Notes: generated by a model from the letters alone, not told the origin. Counted from the first letter of the stretch, positions 44,303-53,040 are shown. The stretch: DNA of 64,000 nt from Maritalea sp051251695 (GCF_051251695.1 NZ_JBPOEU010000008.1:86944-150943); one strand, 5' to 3'. Program-made: numbers and translations.

Positions 44303-44325
44303 AGGTCCCAAAGGGGCCTTTTTTT
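44303..44325 (+). terminator. ilvB attenuator terminator
   Basis: AGGTCCC pairs with GGGGCCT around AAA (one G-T wobble) followed by seven T residues, 60 bases before ilvB. Confidence 0.88.
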
Positions 44326-44384
44326 ATGTCTAAATCGTATTTGAGGTAACCTTGGGTACGGATAACTGAGGAGAAGTGAGAAAG

Positions 44385-46142
44385 ATGGCTCAGCAAATGA
44401 CCGGCGCAGAAATGGTCATTCAAGCGTTGATCGATCAGGAAGTGGAACATTTGTTCGGCTATCCCGGCGGCGCTGTCTTGCCGATTTACGATGCGATTTT
44501 CCAAACGGACAAGGTCGAGCATATTCTGGTGCGGCACGAACAAGGTGCAACCCACGCAGCAGAAGGCTATGCCCGTTCAACAGGAAAATGTGGTGTCGTA
44601 CTGGTAACATCTGGCCCCGGCGCCACAAATGCGGTCACCGGTCTCACAGACGCGCTTCTCGATTCAATTCCAATGGTCTGCATCACGGGCCAAGTGCCGA
44701 CGCCACTGATTGGTTCTGACGCTTTCCAAGAGTGCGATACAGTGGGCATTACCCGCAACTGCACCAAGCACAATTATTTGGTGAAGTCCGTCGAAGACTT
44801 GCCGCGTATTTTGCATGAAGCATTTTATGTCGCGACAAGCGGACGTCCTGGTCCAGTTGTTGTTGATATTCCAAAAGATGTTCAGTTTGCCTTGGGTAGC
44901 TATTTTAGACCAAACACTGGTTCGCACCCAACTTACAAACCACAAATGACCGGCGATTTGGAAGCGATTAAGATGGCCGTCGACATGATGTTGAAGGCCG
45001 ACAAGCCGATCCTTTATACAGGTGGTGGTGTTATCAATTCTGGCCCAGAAGCCGCCAAAGAATTGCGTGAGATCGCAGAGCTAACTGGTTTTCCGGTGAC
45101 CTCAACATTGATGGGCCTTGGTGCGTTCCCAGCCTCAGATGATAAGTGGCTTGGCATGCTCGGCATGCACGGCACATATGAAGCCAATATGGCGATGCAT
45201 GATTGTGATTTGATGATTTGCGTCGGCGCACGGTTTGATGATCGGATTACCGGTCGGATAGATGGGTTCTCACCGAATTCGAAGAAAATCCATATTGATA
45301 TTGATCCTTCATCAATCAACAAAAATATTGATGTCGACTTGCCGATTGTTGGCGATTGCGGGTTGGTATTGGAAGAAATGGTTCGCATTTGGCGGTCTCG
45401 TACTAACGAGCCGCGCACAGAGGCGATTTCTGGCTGGTGGAAAGAGATAGGTGAATGGCGCGACGTGAAATCGCTCAGATATCAGCCATCGAAAAAAGAC
45501 ATCAAGCCGCAATATGCCGTTGAGCGATTGTATGAACTGACCAAAGAAAAAGATGTCTATATCACCACTGAAGTTGGTCAACACCAGATGTGGGCTGCTC
45601 AGTACTTTCATTTCGACGAACCGAACCGTTGGATGACGTCGGGCGGCTTGGGCACCATGGGTTATGGTTTGCCAGCGGCTGTTGGCGTGCAAGTTGCTCA
45701 CCCGAACGCGTTGGTGATCGACATTGCAGGCGAAGCAAGTGTGCAAATGACGATGCAAGAAATGTCGACAGCTGTTCAATATGGTTTGCCGATCAAGATT
45801 TTCATCTTGAACAATGAACGTATGGGCATGGTGCGTCAGTGGCAGGAATTGCTGCATGGCGGACGCTATTCAAGTTCATATTCCGAAAGCTTGCCGGACT
45901 TTGTAAAGATGGCGGAAGCATTTGGCGGCGTGGGCATAATGTGCGACGACCCAGCGGAACTGGACGATAAGATCAATGAAATGATCAATTGCGATAAGCC
46001 TGTTTTGTTTGATTGCCGGGTAACCAAAGAAGAAAACTGCTTGCCGATGATCCCATCAGGTAAGGCACACAATGAGATGATTTTGCCGGATACGGCAGAT
46101 ATCGGCAACATTATTGATGAAAAGGGGAAGGTCCTTGTTTAA
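44385..46142 (+). CDS. ilvB: Acetolactate synthase large subunit
   Basis: The catalytic subunit of acetohydroxyacid synthase, starting Val, Leu and Ile synthesis. The 585-residue protein has the N-terminal TPP domain with the catalytic glutamate in VRHEQGATHAAEGYAR, the FAD-binding central domain (GVNSGPEAAKELRE region) and the C-terminal TPP domain. The TPP-magnesium motif reads DIAGEASVQM then FILNN; the first acidic position is Glu rather than the common Asp. GGAG at 44370-44373 is 11 bases before the ATG; a GTG at 44376 is too close. Leader attenuation controls it and ilvN overlaps its end. Confidence 0.96.
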   Translation: MAQQMTGAEMVIQALIDQEVEHLFGYPGGAVLPIYDAIFQTDKVEHILVRHEQGATHAAEGYARSTGKCGVVLVTSGPGATNAVTGLTDALLDSIPMVCITGQVPTPLIGSDAFQECDTVGITRNCTKHNYLVKSVEDLPRILHEAFYVATSGRPGPVVVDIPKDVQFALGSYFRPNTGSHPTYKPQMTGDLEAIKMAVDMMLKADKPILYTGGGVINSGPEAAKELREIAELTGFPVTSTLMGLGAFPASDDKWLGMLGMHGTYEANMAMHDCDLMICVGARFDDRITGRIDGFSPNSKKIHIDIDPSSINKNIDVDLPIVGDCGLVLEEMVRIWRSRTNEPRTEAISGWWKEIGEWRDVKSLRYQPSKKDIKPQYAVERLYELTKEKDVYITTEVGQHQMWAAQYFHFDEPNRWMTSGGLGTMGYGLPAAVGVQVAHPNALVIDIAGEASVQMTMQEMSTAVQYGLPIKIFILNNERMGMVRQWQELLHGGRYSSSYSESLPDFVKMAEAFGGVGIMCDDPAELDDKINEMINCDKPVLFDCRVTKEENCLPMIPSGKAHNEMILPDTADIGNIIDEKGKVLV

Positions 46143-46668
46143 GCCAAGTTGGGATATCGAGCGCAGCCAGCTGGTTGAACGCCACACATTGACTGTTCTT
46201 GTTGATAACGAGCCGGGTGTCCTTGCGCGTGTTGTTGGGCTTTTTTCGGCGCGCGGATTTAACATTGATAGTTTGACTGTTTCTGAAACAGAGCATGACC
46301 GAAATCGCTCGCGCATTACCATCGTCACTGTTGCAACACCGAAAGTACTTTTACAAATCAAGTTGCAATTGGAACGTTTGGTGCCGGTTCATCGGGTGCA
46401 TGACTTGACCGCTGAAGGCAAATCGCTTGAACGCGAATTGGCACTGATCAAAGTGGCGGGTAAAGGCGAAAATCGGGTGGAAACATTGCGGTTGGCCGAA
46501 GCATTCCGCGCCAATGTTGTCGATGCATCGATCGACAGTTTCGTGTTTGAAATCACCGGGCGAGCGAACAAAGTTGAGCAGTTTATTGCGCTGATGCAGC
46601 CGCTTGGTCTTGTTGAGGTCGTACGCACCGGTTTGACCGCTATTTCACGCGGCAAAGAAGGTATGTAG
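46117..46668 (+). CDS. ilvN: Acetolactate synthase small subunit
   Basis: The regulatory subunit of acetohydroxyacid synthase, activating and giving valine feedback inhibition. About 183 residues with an ACT domain (HTLTVLVDNEPGVLARVVGLFSARGFNIDSLTV) and the C-terminal domain (LALIKVAGKGENRVETLRLAEAFRANVVD). The start is uncertain: ATG at 46117 overlaps the ilvB end, and TTG at 46135 lies just after GGGGAAGG. Together with ilvB it is one transcription unit ended by a strong terminator. Confidence 0.94.
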   Translation: MKRGRSLFKPSWDIERSQLVERHTLTVLVDNEPGVLARVVGLFSARGFNIDSLTVSETEHDRNRSRITIVTVATPKVLLQIKLQLERLVPVHRVHDLTAEGKSLERELALIKVAGKGENRVETLRLAEAFRANVVDASIDSFVFEITGRANKVEQFIALMQPLGLVEVVRTGLTAISRGKEGM

Positions 46669-46694
46669 CAAACCTTACGTTCACTTAAATAAGT

Positions 46695-46727
46695 GAGGCC
46701 GCACCCTTAAACCGGTGCGGCCTCTTT
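46695..46727 (+). terminator. Terminator after ilvN
   Basis: GAGGCCGCACC pairs with GGTGCGGCCTC (11 pairs, loop CTTAAACC) followed by TTTC, before the convergent NmrA-like gene. Confidence 0.88.
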
Positions 46728-46730
46728 CGA

Positions 46731-47615
46731 TTATGGTTTTGGCCAAGCCGCAATATGTTGCTCGATGCTGGTCAGCTTTACGTCAAATATTTCTTCCAAT
46801 TTGTCTGTTTGGATATTTGCCGCATTTTCACCTGCGCTGATCAGCGATCGGTAGAGACCCGCTAGTCCATCGCCTATATCTGCACTACCAAACAATTGGC
46901 CGATATGACTTCCGAACTCGTCAGGGCTTTGAGGGTTGAATTCAACCTCTTGACCGATCCAGCCAGAAAGTGCCTTGGCAAGTTCAGGGCCGGTGAGAGG
47001 ATTTGGCGAGGCGATTTTGAAGCTCTGGCCCGCAAGATCGGGTCGCTGTAGGGCAGCCACAGCAATTGTCGCTTGGTCTTTGTGCGAAACAAAGGGGATT
47101 TTATGTGTCGCCGGCATCGGCGGATAAGTCAGTATGCCTTCATCATGCAGTCTTGGCACAAATGGCGGTACAAACAGATTTTCTAGATAAACTGTTGGCT
47201 GCAAAATGACGACATTCAAGCCGCTTGATTGAATTGCCTTCACTGTTGCCGTCACGCCGTCAATCATAGGCGTTGAGGCATAATCATCACCAGCTGGCCC
47301 CGATGTTGAAAAGACCAAAAGCGGTAACTTTGTTTCATGGGCTGCAGAAATGAAGTTCTGCAACCAAATTTCTTGATGCGCAGCGTCAGTTGGTACAGGG
47401 AGATGTAAAAACGCTGCATCAACGCCTGTCAGGGCGTTAGCTACTTGGGATTTGTCCAGCAGATCGGCACTGAAAAACTCAAGGTTTTGGTTTGGCTGCG
47501 CTTTATCTTTGTTTCTAACGATTGCCCGGACATCAAGGCCCATTTTCGCCGCTTTATATGCGACTGGTGCTGCCTGGGCGGAATTGGCATTAAATATAGC
47601 AACTTTATAGCTCAT
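46731..47615 (-). CDS. NmrA-like NAD(P)-binding protein
   Basis: A 294-residue Rossmann-fold protein of the NmrA/SDR group. It begins KVAIFNANSAQAAPVAYKAA, an altered version of the usual nucleotide-binding GxxGxxG (there are no paired glycines), then AIVRNKDKA and LDKSQVANALTGVDAAFLHLP. The classic dehydrogenase Tyr-Lys pair is not evident. It may be a redox sensor or reductase. It is divergent from an HxlR regulator, with shared inverted operator copies between, so it is probably the target of that regulator. Confidence 0.85.
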   Translation of the reverse strand: MSYKVAIFNANSAQAAPVAYKAAKMGLDVRAIVRNKDKAQPNQNLEFFSADLLDKSQVANALTGVDAAFLHLPVPTDAAHQEIWLQNFISAAHETKLPLLVFSTSGPAGDDYASTPMIDGVTATVKAIQSSGLNVVILQPTVYLENLFVPPFVPRLHDEGILTYPPMPATHKIPFVSHKDQATIAVAALQRPDLAGQSFKIASPNPLTGPELAKALSGWIGQEVEFNPQSPDEFGSHIGQLFGSADIGDGLAGLYRSLISAGENAANIQTDKLEEIFDVKLTSIEQHIAAWPKP

Positions 47616-47635
47616 CTTAGTTCCACTTTGTATGT

Positions 47636-47647
47636 TGGTTACCTTTT
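47636..47647. promoter_or_regulatory. Putative HxlR operator, copy 1
   Basis: TGGTTACCTTTT, 21 bases upstream of the NmrA-like start. Exact inverted partner AAAAGGTAACCA lies at 47714-47725. Confidence 0.6.
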
Positions 47648-47713
47648 GGAACTGCTATATATAATCATATCGCACCGCCGCGAAAGAAGGCATTTTAAAC
47701 TCAGGTAGGCACT

Positions 47714-47725
47714 AAAAGGTAACCA
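47714..47725. promoter_or_regulatory. Putative HxlR operator, copy 2
   Basis: AAAAGGTAACCA, exact inverted partner of copy 1, ending one base before the hxlR-type ATG and containing its AAGG ribosome-binding site. Binding would block translation start and transcription of the regulator itself. Confidence 0.6.
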
Positions 47726-47726
47726 T

Positions 47727-48131
47727 ATGTCAGTTGAAGAACGCCATGGCGAGAGCCTTTGTGATGAATATAAGGCATGGGAAAAATCGGGGTATAGCGT
47801 GCCAAGTGCGGTTCGAAATACACTCGACCGGATTGGTGACAAATGGTCTGTTCTAGTGGTGCTACGACTGGGCGCTGGTCCGGTAAGATTTCTCGCCCTA
47901 ATGCGCACAGTTGATGGCATTTCTCAGCGCATGCTGACGGTGACATTGCGGTCTTTAGAACGGGATGGTTTGGTCAACCGCAAAGTGTATGACACTCGTC
48001 CACCGGCCGTTGAATATGGTTTGACCGAACGCGGGAAGACTTTGCTTTATCCGATCAAGGTGTTGGTTGATTGGAGTTATGCGAACGCCGATGAAATTGA
48101 AGCATCACACAAAGGTTTTGACGGCGAATGA
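47727..48131 (+). CDS. HxlR family transcriptional regulator
   Basis: A 134-residue winged helix-turn-helix protein of the HxlR type. The family signature is visible: DRIGDKWSVLVVLRLGAGPVRF, ISQRMLTVTLRSLERDGLVNRKVYDTRPPAVEYGLTERG. HxlR proteins often sense electrophiles or redox changes through Cys; one Cys (residue 12) lies before the domain. It is divergent from the NmrA-like gene and flanked by inverted 12-base repeats, so it likely regulates both genes. Confidence 0.92.
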   Translation: MSVEERHGESLCDEYKAWEKSGYSVPSAVRNTLDRIGDKWSVLVVLRLGAGPVRFLALMRTVDGISQRMLTVTLRSLERDGLVNRKVYDTRPPAVEYGLTERGKTLLYPIKVLVDWSYANADEIEASHKGFDGE

Positions 48132-48146
48132 AATTGCTGCGTTGGT

Positions 48147-48728
48147 TTAGGCTGACCAAAATGTCTCCGCACGGTTTTCCAACACATGCACTACGCCTTG
48201 AGGTTCACCTAGATTGAGCATCTGCTCTTTGTTCAAACCGCAATAAATGCCGCGAATGAGCTTGCCCACTTGCCCATGTGAAACGGCAATCGCTGGGCTG
48301 GTTAGGCTATCCAGCCAGCTTTTAGAGCGGTCCATCACATCGTCAAATGTTTCCCCACCAGGTGCATCAAAATACCATTCATATCGCTTTTTGCCCGCGA
48401 CTTGTTCTGGATATTCCATTTCAACTTCATAACGGGTCATCCCGCCGATTTGACCCAGATTGATCTCCATGAGCCGCTTGTCTTCGTTTGGTGAGAAAGC
48501 GAAATGCCTTTTAATTCCATCAGCTGTTTCCAGCGTACGGCCTAACGGGCTGACAAATTGGTCATAGCCGTTAGCGGTGCCAAGTTCATGCTTGAGAATC
48601 AGCCCGAGCTGTTCGGCTTGCTGTTTGCCTTTTGCGGTGAGGGGGGAATTCAGAATGCCTTGGGTGCGGCCTTCAAGGTTCCATTCAGTTTCGCCGTGAC
48701 GCATGAAGATGATGCGAGGATAATCCAT
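48147..48728 (-). CDS. Histidine phosphatase family protein
   Basis: A 193-residue phosphoglycerate mutase-like phosphatase. The catalytic RHG is in FMRHGETEWNLEGR, the second histidine in AVSHGQVGKLIRG, and LTAKGKQQAEQLG is typical. I chose ATG at 48728; an upstream TTG at 48743 would add five residues. Substrate is unknown (alpha-ribazole phosphatase or general phosphomutase-like roles are possible). It converges on the HxlR gene, 15 bases away. Confidence 0.88.
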   Translation of the reverse strand: MDYPRIIFMRHGETEWNLEGRTQGILNSPLTAKGKQQAEQLGLILKHELGTANGYDQFVSPLGRTLETADGIKRHFAFSPNEDKRLMEINLGQIGGMTRYEVEMEYPEQVAGKKRYEWYFDAPGGETFDDVMDRSKSWLDSLTSPAIAVSHGQVGKLIRGIYCGLNKEQMLNLGEPQGVVHVLENRAETFWSA

Positions 48729-48915
48729 ATTAAGTCCAATCAATCGGCGGTTTTGAGAATCTATGTAGATAAAGGCTTGTTATGCCGTGCTGGTTAGAAA
48801 TTGTCATCCCTTTGTCGTAACTGACGGTTCTTGTGGTTGCCACTGCCTTCAATTTGGCTTAACGCTTTGAATAAACAATCCTAAAGGGTCTAGACCCAAG
48901 GTGTGGGGAGATCAG

Positions 48916-49662
48916 ATGACCGCACTCTCAGTGAATTTGAATAAAGTCGCGCTTTTGCGCAATCAACGCGATTTGCCATGGCCTAGTGTCGTTGGTATGG
49001 CGCGCGTGGTCTTGGATGCTGGTGCCGATGGGGTGACCGTTCATCCGCGCCCTGATGAGCGCCACATTCGTCGTTCCGACGTTTATGATTTGGCGGCGCT
49101 GGTGCGCAACGAATATCCGACCAAAGAATTCAATATTGAAGGTTATCCAGACGATGGCTTTGTTGAATTGGTTTTGGCAAATAAGCCGGATCAAGTGACG
49201 TTTGTGCCGGACGATCCAAATCAAGCGACCTCGGACCATGGTTGGGACGTAAAAGGATCGCACAACATTTTGGCCGATCCAATCCGTCGTATGAAAGATG
49301 CAGGTATCCGCGTTTCGCTGTTTATTGACGAAGACCCTAACATTCCCCCTGATGCTGCGGAAATCGGTGCTGACCGGGTTGAGATTTACACGGGTCCGTT
49401 TGGTGGCACCTTTGGCACTCCAGAAGGCGATCATCATTTGCAACGTATGCAAGTTACTTCTCACGCTGCTAGTGCTGCTGGGTTGGTGATCAATGCGGGT
49501 CACGACTTAACGCTAGAAAATTTACCTGAATTTATGGAACGCGTGCCCCATGTTGCCGAAGTCTCTATTGGCCATGGCATAACCGCTGATGCTTTGCTGA
49601 TGGGGTTTGCTGAGGCTGTGCGGCAATATCAAATAGCGCTGGGTAAGCAGCTTTCAGAATAA
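48916..49662 (+). CDS. pdxJ: Pyridoxine 5'-phosphate synthase
   Basis: PdxJ condenses deoxyxylulose phosphate with aminoacetone phosphate to form vitamin B6. The 248-residue TIM-barrel has the expected features: LSVNLNKVALLRNQRD at the start, DGVTVHPRPDERHIRRSDV, FNIEGYPDD, VTFVPDDP and VSIGHGITADAL. GGGGAGAT upstream supports ATG at 48916; an upstream GTG at 48901 is in frame but unsupported. Its stop overlaps the convergent ogt by nine bases. Confidence 0.95.
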   Translation: MTALSVNLNKVALLRNQRDLPWPSVVGMARVVLDAGADGVTVHPRPDERHIRRSDVYDLAALVRNEYPTKEFNIEGYPDDGFVELVLANKPDQVTFVPDDPNQATSDHGWDVKGSHNILADPIRRMKDAGIRVSLFIDEDPNIPPDAAEIGADRVEIYTGPFGGTFGTPEGDHHLQRMQVTSHAASAAGLVINAGHDLTLENLPEFMERVPHVAEVSIGHGITADALLMGFAEAVRQYQIALGKQLSE

Positions 49663-50178
49663 GTTGAACTGCACGTTTTTGGTTTTTTCGAGTTGAAGCA
49701 GATATTGCTTCTTCTCGATACCGCCCGTAAATCCGCCAAGACTGTTCTTTGCTGCCACCACGCGATGACAGGGCACAATGATGGGAATTGGGTTTTGCCC
49801 ATTTGCATTGCCGACTGCTTGAGCGCCTTCGGGTTGGCCGATGCGTTTGGCTAACTCGCCATATGTGATTGCTTCGCCGTAAGGTATCCGCTGTAATTCG
49901 CCCCAGACTTTTTTGTTATAATCGGAGCCAACAAGTTGGATATTAAGATCAAAACTATTACGTTCACCTGCGAAGAACTCTTCCAATTGGTCAATCTCCC
50001 GCGCGAAACGGGTTTGATCTTTGGTCCACGTTTCAAGCGGGTTTGGCAATTTTCCATGGACTGAGATATCTAAATAGGCCAGTGCATTCTGGTCGCCGGA
50101 CAGCATCATTTTGCCCAGCGGCCCATCCATGTAGGTATAGAATAGATTTGGCAGGCGATTGCTATATCTAGCGCTCAT
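49654..50178 (-). CDS. ogt: Methylated-DNA--protein-cysteine methyltransferase
   Basis: Ogt repairs O6-methylguanine by transferring the methyl group to its own cysteine. The 174-residue protein carries the active motif PIIVPCHRVVAAKN, preceded by VWGELQRIPYGEAITYGELAKRIG (helix-turn-helix DNA-binding part) and followed by LGGFTGGIEKKQYLL. I chose the ATG at 50178, which overlaps the VOC gene stop as ATGA; the frame is open to 50217. Confidence 0.94.
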   Translation of the reverse strand: MSARYSNRLPNLFYTYMDGPLGKMMLSGDQNALAYLDISVHGKLPNPLETWTKDQTRFAREIDQLEEFFAGERNSFDLNIQLVGSDYNKKVWGELQRIPYGEAITYGELAKRIGQPEGAQAVGNANGQNPIPIIVPCHRVVAAKNSLGGFTGGIEKKQYLLQLEKTKNVQFNLF

Positions 50179-50567
50179 TGCTCTTGCTTTTCCAAGTCGA
50201 TCCCGTTTGGTTGCCACAATTCAACAAGATTACCTTCTGGATCTTTAAATTGAGCGAACCAGCCGTTGGGTTGAGGTTTGGGTTCCAAGTTTACTTTTAC
50301 ACCTGCCGTTTGCAGTTGTAGAACCATTGCTTTTAAATTTGTGACCCGAAAATTGAGCATAAATGCTTGATTTGGAACGCCGCCCGTAAATTCGTCGCTG
50401 TCATCGTTGAAAGGGTAAAACACCGTCGTGCCACCTTTCGGTCGCCAGCCAAGTTCTCCATATGGTGCGTAGTGTTCCACCCGAAGATGTTTCGCATACC
50501 ATGCGGCCATCATTTTTGGGTCTTTTGCTCGGAAAAATATACCACCGATGCCTGTTACCTTTTCCAT
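50175..50567 (-). CDS. VOC (glyoxalase/bleomycin resistance) family protein
   Basis: A 130-residue vicinal oxygen chelate protein with two paired beta-alpha-beta-beta-beta units: VTGIGGIFFRAKDPKMMAAWYAKHL and the second ending PNGWFAQFKDPEGNLVELWQP. Metal ligands (His/Glu) near residues 43 and 117 are plausible. Its substrate is unknown. Overlaps ogt as ATGA and shares its message. Confidence 0.87.
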   Translation of the reverse strand: MEKVTGIGGIFFRAKDPKMMAAWYAKHLRVEHYAPYGELGWRPKGGTTVFYPFNDDSDEFTGGVPNQAFMLNFRVTNLKAMVLQLQTAGVKVNLEPKPQPNGWFAQFKDPEGNLVELWQPNGIDLEKQEQ

Positions 50568-50602
50568 AAATGATCTCCCTTCGCACCAGCCTATTCCGCT
50601 TG

Positions 50603-50616
50603 TTGATTAAGATCAA
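50603..50616. promoter_or_regulatory. FNR/FixK-type box upstream of uspA
   Basis: TTGATTAAGATCAA matches the FNR/FixK/Anr consensus TTGAT-N4-ATCAA exactly. It lies 73 bases upstream of the uspA ATG, between divergent uspA and the VOC gene. It suggests induction of uspA under low oxygen. Confidence 0.7.
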
Positions 50617-50688
50617 CGCAATGAAACGCTCTTGGGTGCATCCTCTATTTGTAAATTCTGTTTCACCTTTTTCAACGGGGAGATAATT

Positions 50689-51522
50689 ATGATCAAAGAC
50701 ATACTGGTACATCTTGATGGTAGCAACGAGGACGATGTTCGTCTTTCATATACTGTTCCCATTGCTGAGCGGCACGATGCAATGCTGATCGGCTTGTTGT
50801 GTGTTGAACTGCCAGATGTTGTAAGTGCTGGGGGCGGTGTCTTTACTGCCGGGCAGGTTGCGGCAGAGTTACAATCGCAAGCCGAGACACAAGGCAACGA
50901 AGCCGAGGCAAAACTCAAGGCTGTTTTTGACAAGTTTGAGGTACGGTCTGAGTTGCGCCGGGTCGATAGGATTGGCGCCCAGATGGCAGAGGCAATCGCA
51001 CAAGAAGCCCGTGTGGCCGACATATTTGTGGCAACTCGCCCCTATGGACATTTCTCTGAGCAACCAGAACTGTTGGAAAAAATCTTGTTTAGCTCTGGCC
51101 GTGCTTGCCTTTTCGTACCGCCTGCCATTCCAGCCAAGTCGCCTTTCAGTCGCATTGTGGTTGGGTGGCGCAACTCTCGCGAGACTGCTCGCACCGTCGC
51201 AGATGCGGTTCCGTTCTTGCAACGGGCAGACAAAGTAACATTAGCAATGGTGCATGATGGCGATGCTACTGAAGAATTGCGAATTGAGCCGGGCGCAGAT
51301 ATGGCACGCCATCTGGATCGGCATGGGGTGAATGTTGAATTGCGCAACATTACAGGTTGGGACAATGCTGCAGATGCCTTGTTGAACGAAATTGAACGGA
51401 CTGACGCTGATATGTTTGTTATCGGCGGTTATGGACATTCACGTTTTCGCGAGTGGGTGCTTGGCGGGGTTACACGAGATGTGCTCACAAAAGCCGACGT
51501 GCCGGTGCTGATGGCGCACTAA
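50689..51522 (+). CDS. Universal stress protein, tandem UspA domains
   Basis: A 277-residue universal stress protein with two UspA-like halves: the first begins IKDILVHLDGSNEDDVRLSYTVPIAERHDAMLIGLLCVE and the second begins FSRIVVGWRNSRETARTVADAVPFLQRAD and ends with the nucleotide-binding loop pattern VIGGYGHSRFREWVLGGVTRDVL. GGGGAG upstream supports the ATG at 50689; the open frame extends to 50632. An FNR/FixK-type box upstream predicts control by oxygen. A terminator follows. Confidence 0.92.
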   Translation: MIKDILVHLDGSNEDDVRLSYTVPIAERHDAMLIGLLCVELPDVVSAGGGVFTAGQVAAELQSQAETQGNEAEAKLKAVFDKFEVRSELRRVDRIGAQMAEAIAQEARVADIFVATRPYGHFSEQPELLEKILFSSGRACLFVPPAIPAKSPFSRIVVGWRNSRETARTVADAVPFLQRADKVTLAMVHDGDATEELRIEPGADMARHLDRHGVNVELRNITGWDNAADALLNEIERTDADMFVIGGYGHSRFREWVLGGVTRDVLTKADVPVLMAH

Positions 51523-51553
51523 TTTTTATCGCGCGTATAGGTAAATTTGAATG

Positions 51554-51580
51554 GGGTCGACAATTGTCGGCCCTCTTTTT
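51554..51580 (+). terminator. Terminator after the universal stress protein gene
   Basis: GGGTCGACAA pairs with TTGTCGGCCC (one T-G wobble) and is followed by TCTTTTTTT. The 222-base gap 51523-51744 shows nothing else. Confidence 0.8.
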
Positions 51581-51744
51581 TTGTTTGCAATGTCAAATAA
51601 ATCAGCTAGGGCTAGATAAAGCAGAACCAATAAAAAACCATTGCGGGCTCAATCTACTCGCCGTTTTGCTTCCTCGGTGCAATGCACCTTCAACCTTTTT
51701 AAAACTCTTTGACGCACTTTGCCGTGCGAACATCTGGTGATCGA

Positions 51745-52947
51745 ATGATTAATGCGAGAATGCTCAAAAACGCGCTTATTTTGGGTCTGATTACGGCGAT
51801 TGGTCCATTTGCGATCGATATGTATTTGCCAGCTTTGCCAGCTATTGGCAGGGATATGGGGGCAGATACCGCCGCCGTTCAAGCCAGTTTGATGTCGTTC
51901 TTTCTCGCGCTTGGTCTTGGTCAGCTCATTTACGGTCCGATATCAGATATTTACGGGCGTAAAAAACCACTCTATTTCGGCATGACCCTTTTTGTGATCT
52001 GTGGAATTGGCGCCGCGATGTCGACCGACATTAACTGGCTGATTGGCCTACGGTTCTTCCAAGGTTTGGGCGCTTGTGTTGGTGGTGTGATTGCGCGTGC
52101 TGTTGTGCGTGACCTACATACCGGCGCAGAAGCTGCGCAACTTATGTCGTTGTTGATGTTGGTCTTCTCGATCTCACCAATTCTCGCGCCACTTGTCGGG
52201 TCAGGCATTGTGCAATTTGGTGATTGGCGACTGATCTTTTGGGTGGTCACCATCATTGGAGCGCTTGGCATTATAATGATCCGGTTTTTCTTAGAGGAAA
52301 GTCATCCAGTAGAAGCCCGTATTTCGGCGCAGGTCGGGACAATATTCGTCAGCTATTGGCGGGTTTTGCAAGACCGTTCGTTTCTTGCGATGACCTTTGT
52401 TGGAGCGTTCGGCATGTCGTCTTTCATGGTATTCTTGGCCAACTCCTCATTTGTGTTTATCGATCATTACGGCCTTAATCCAACCCAGTATAGTTTGGCA
52501 TTTTCTGTCAACGCGGTGTCCTTTTTCGCTGTTTCACAACTCAATGGTATTTTGTCGAAAAAGTATGGCCTTATACCTTTGATCCGCTTTGGGGTGTTTG
52601 GATTTGCGCTGACGATGATTTCGATGTTTTTGGTTATGGCATCCGGGTTCAACGACTGGCCCGTTCTCTCATCATTCTTGTTTGTCGGGTTCGGGTTTTT
52701 GGGTCTTGTGGTTCCAGTTACAGCCGTTTTGGCGCTGGACAATCACGGAGCAAACGCGGGAACAGCGTCGGCGCTGATGGGGACAATGCAAATTGTCACC
52801 GCAGCAGGGGCAATGGCGGTTTCAGGCGCTGTATTTAATGGAACGCCTATACCGATGGTGGCTGTAATTGCTACATGTTCGGCCATCGGTCTCATCATTA
52901 CATTGCTCAATTTAAAGGCGAACCGAGCAACCGCTGCCGCGAATTAA
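51745..52947 (+). CDS. Bcr/CflA family drug resistance MFS transporter
   Basis: A 400-residue, 12-helix MFS exporter of the Bcr/CflA family (DHA1 group). Motifs include FAIDMYLPALPAIGRDMGAD near the start, GQLIYGPISDIYGRKKPLYFG, GLGACVGGVIARAVVRD and the second-half GFGFLGLVVPVTAVLALDNHG. Related proteins export bicyclomycin, sulfonamides or small peptides. I chose the ATG at 51745; the frame is open to 51709. Substrate is unknown. Confidence 0.92.
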   Translation: MINARMLKNALILGLITAIGPFAIDMYLPALPAIGRDMGADTAAVQASLMSFFLALGLGQLIYGPISDIYGRKKPLYFGMTLFVICGIGAAMSTDINWLIGLRFFQGLGACVGGVIARAVVRDLHTGAEAAQLMSLLMLVFSISPILAPLVGSGIVQFGDWRLIFWVVTIIGALGIIMIRFFLEESHPVEARISAQVGTIFVSYWRVLQDRSFLAMTFVGAFGMSSFMVFLANSSFVFIDHYGLNPTQYSLAFSVNAVSFFAVSQLNGILSKKYGLIPLIRFGVFGFALTMISMFLVMASGFNDWPVLSSFLFVGFGFLGLVVPVTAVLALDNHGANAGTASALMGTMQIVTAAGAMAVSGAVFNGTPIPMVAVIATCSAIGLIITLLNLKANRATAAAN

Positions 52948-53040
52948 GACATTTTTGATCGGTTTGGATAAAGCTGTTTGACAGTCGTTTGTTCAAACGC
53001 TCTACTTAATGTTCACACCTCTTTTTGCTTTTTGGAAATG

